NCBI RefSeq assembly: GCF_027023865.1
Contig: NZ_JALVUC010000019.1
Coordinates: 108,486 to 172,485, forward strand
DNA: 64,000 nucleotides
Source: Thermococcus sp.
Lineage (GTDB): Archaea; Methanobacteriota_B; Thermococci; Thermococcales; Thermococcaceae
Direction of reading: 5' to 3'
Positions 63,420 to 64,000 of the stretch are shown here, piece after piece (position 1 is the stretch's first letter; each line of letters begins with the position of its first letter). The position numbers and the translations under genes were made by a program. The notes beneath the pieces are model-generated. The model ran no database searches and was not told the origin of the DNA. It saw nothing but the letters and a program-made list of their open reading frames with translations.

Positions 63420-64000
63420 ATGAAACGCTCAGTAACCATCAAACTCCAGCCCTCAAAAGAACAAGAGAAAACCCTCTTCAAGCTAGCCGACATTGAGGCT
63501 AAAGTCTGGAACCGAGTAAACTACCTCCGCAGGCAAAGAATTCTTCAAAGAACAAATCATTGACTTCAATAAGACTGAAAAGATTGTTTATGAAGAATTA
63601 AAAAAGGAAATCGGTTCTGCGACAGTCCAGCAAATTTGCAGGAAGAACGCTGAAAGCTGGCGTAGTTTCTTCTCACTCTTAAGGAATAAGCGGGACGGAG
63701 AACTACCAGAATGGTTCAAACCAAGACCACCAAACTACTTGAAGGACGACGGGAAGAGAAAACCATTAATCGTCCTCAGGAACGACCAATACAAGATTGA
63801 CGGGAATACGCTCATTCTAAAAGGTCTCGGAAAATTCAAACGCCTCGAAATTCAATTCAATGGTAGAATACACTTGAGGGGCAAGCAAGGACGCTTAGAG
63901 ATAACCTATGACACCGTTAAACGTAAATGGTATGCTCACGTTAGCTTTACCGTTGAAGAAAAGTTAACCAATGGTGAGTGGGTTAAAGTCCCAAGAGAAC
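63420..64000 (+). pseudogene. IS605-type TnpB gene, frameshifted and cut by window edge
   Basis: A TnpB (OrfB) reading frame begins at ATG 63420 (MKRSVTIKLQPSKEQEKTLF) and shifts at 63535-63537: CAA-A-GAA has one extra A, so the first frame ends after ILQRTNH at about 63565. In the shifted frame EFFKEQIIDFN and the rest read normally to 64000, with GKRKPLIVLRNDQYKI and RLEITYDTVKRKWYAHVSF typical of the TnpB middle. The RuvC motifs lie beyond the window. The gap before it (63244-63419) carries CTTTAGGGCGGGGATGC, a GC-rich motif seen at ends of these elements. Programmed shifting is unlikely as the slip run is only AAA. Confidence 0.8.

Noticed and set aside
63420-63565. Programmed frameshift to make TnpB
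   Set aside because: The slip site is only CAAAG, with no long A-run or other frameshift signal, so a plain insertion or sequence error is more likely.

Overview
This window is chromosomal DNA from a hyperthermophilic euryarchaeon of the order Thermococcales, most likely a Thermococcus. It carries archaeal signature genes: eIF1A, Rio1 kinase, DNA topoisomerase VI, EF-2, MptA, TiaS, deoxyhypusine synthase, thermosome, Bud32, Hef, geranylgeranylglyceryl phosphate synthase and archaeal-type SMC/ScpA. Archaeal TATA boxes, GGTGA-type ribosome sites, very short intergenic gaps and a recognisable Thermococcales CRISPR repeat agree with this. Genus and species are inference.

Layout. 1-1009: end of a metal ABC transporter (minus). 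1196-7626: a tight plus-strand cluster of eIF1A, Rio1, a two-KH protein, topoisomerase VI B and A, an uncharacterised protein and a DUF1699/HTH protein. 7688-13169: MptA, an IS605-like scar, EF-2, MoaB and MoeA. 13490-13700: a GC-rich structured RNA gene. 13736-17299: a DUF835 membrane protein and two divergently transcribed adenylate-forming enzymes. 17400-23518: HD hydrolase, HTH regulator, GNAT, TiaS, a broken HepT toxin, deoxyhypusine synthase and OsmC. 23628-28858: oxidoreductases, HtpX, a cysteine-rich unknown and the thermosome. 29057-34684: Bud32, MutS-like ATPase, DUF2095, DUF123, GGGP synthase, an MgtE-like transporter and a small partner. 34827-34898: an H/ACA guide RNA. 35018-43558: secreted glycosidase-like protein, Hef, small membrane protein, unknown gene, ScpA and SMC. 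43614-46023: DUF835 protein and the methylmalonyl-CoA group (mutase B12 subunit, MeaB, epimerase). 46838-47146: a collapsed CRISPR locus with its leader. 47147-57865: Maf, small unknowns, PIN-ATPase-KH protein, MinD, asparagine synthetase, secreted CW-binding-2 protein, glycosyltransferase, Sua5, helical-repeat protein and a small unknown. 57945-60517: nucleotidyltransferase, a nuclease-like accessory gene and a VapC scar. 60619-63243: SerS and a second MoeA. 63420-64000: a frameshifted TnpB running off the window.

Most genes are housekeeping. Themes are translation and tRNA modification (eIF1A, EF-2, TiaS, Sua5, Bud32, deoxyhypusine synthase, SerS), chromosome handling and repair (topoisomerase VI, SMC/ScpA, Hef, MutS-like), and tungsten/molybdenum pterin cofactor synthesis (MptA is for the separate methanopterin/folate-type pterin; MoaB and two MoeA are for the metal cofactor). 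Accessory material lies in small islands made of degraded toxin-antitoxin, CRISPR and IS605 pieces. The best leads for something new are the structured RNA at 13490-13700, the two-enzyme adenylating cluster, the collapsed CRISPR locus and the nuclease-like protein at 58711-60195. No complete new defence system is evident.
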